Of a stretch of 28,017 nt of DNA, positions 27,846 through 28,017 are shown piece by piece. The position numbers and the translations under genes are program-made. Below the pieces are notes generated by a model, which worked only from the letters and a program-made list of their open reading frames with translations, had not been told where the DNA came from and did no database searches. Origin of the DNA: Priapulus caudatus (Eukaryota > Priapulida > Priapulimorpha > Priapulimorphida > Priapulidae); the NCBI RefSeq assembly GCF_000485595.1, contig NW_014577222.1, positions 416,572 to 444,588 on the forward strand, in the 5' to 3' direction. Positions within the stretch are counted from its first letter, which is position 1. Each line of letters begins with the position of its first letter.

Positions 27846-28017
27846 CAGAGCGAGGAGGAGGAGGAGGAGGAGGAGGATGAAGAAGATGAGGAGGAGGAGG
27901 AGGAGCGCGAGGAGGAGGGGGAGGAGTAGGAGGATTGAGAGAAGGGGGAGGAGGAGGAGGAGGCGGAGAGGATGAAGAGCAGGAGGAGGGAGGAGGAGGA
28001 GGAGGCAGGAGGGGAAT
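27846..28017 (+). repeat. Purine-rich GAGGAG tract, running off the window
   Basis: Nearly pure G and A, dominated by GGA/GAG triplets. It is complementary in composition to the tract at 27040-27300. Confidence 0.9.

Overview
The window is nuclear DNA from an animal, most likely a marine or other non-vertebrate metazoan. The evidence is a spliced gene with about twenty small exons and GT-AG introns of roughly 130 to 1,080 bp, very abundant microsatellites ((CA)n, (TA)n, (TC)n, (GCAC)n, tetranucleotides), and Helitron-like, mariner-like and fold-back transposons. I could not fix the lineage from sequence alone.

Only one protein-coding gene is recognisable: DNA ligase III (LIG3), on the minus strand from 22875 down to about 12691. 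I reconstructed nineteen coding exons by conceptual splicing. Every junction is GT-AG, every phase matches, and together they give 909 uninterrupted codons. In order the protein has a mitochondrial-type leader, a PARP-like zinc finger (C18, C21, H52, C55 in nuclear numbering), a short basic linker, the DNA-binding domain, the nucleotidyltransferase domain with the KYDG active site, the OB-fold domain, and an acidic/basic tail with a nuclear localisation signal. The second in-frame ATG (22671) lies exactly where the vertebrate nuclear isoform starts, so the mitochondrial/nuclear dual-start design appears conserved. The C-terminal BRCT domain (the XRCC1-binding part of the vertebrate alpha isoform) was not found. 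The gene may end with a beta-like tail, or a BRCT exon may be damaged, missing or too diverged to see.

Layout: 1-12380 has no recognisable gene. It holds microsatellites, minisatellites (including a 35-bp ACGTCA-rich array at 11290-11700) and two pairs of duplicated segments whose copies differ by many one-base indels, which suggests unpolished or haplotype-duplicated assembly. 12691-22875 is LIG3. Its introns carry a fold-back element (intron 11), a mariner-type MITE (intron 13), a TGCC array (intron 1), and two tandem duplications that copy splice sites: five copies of a 3' splice-site cassette before the active-site exon, and two copies of the exon 14 donor. 22876-23626 is the LIG3 upstream region. 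23627-25679 is a non-autonomous Helitron-like element on the minus strand with a 791-bp fold-back transposon nested in it; an internal duplicate preserves the empty site and defines a 7-bp target duplication. 25680-26700 has a strong 37-bp hairpin and unassigned DNA. 26700-28017 has a probable transposon terminus, a (CA)n tract with one undetermined base, and a GC-rich block between complementary pyrimidine-rich and purine-rich tracts.
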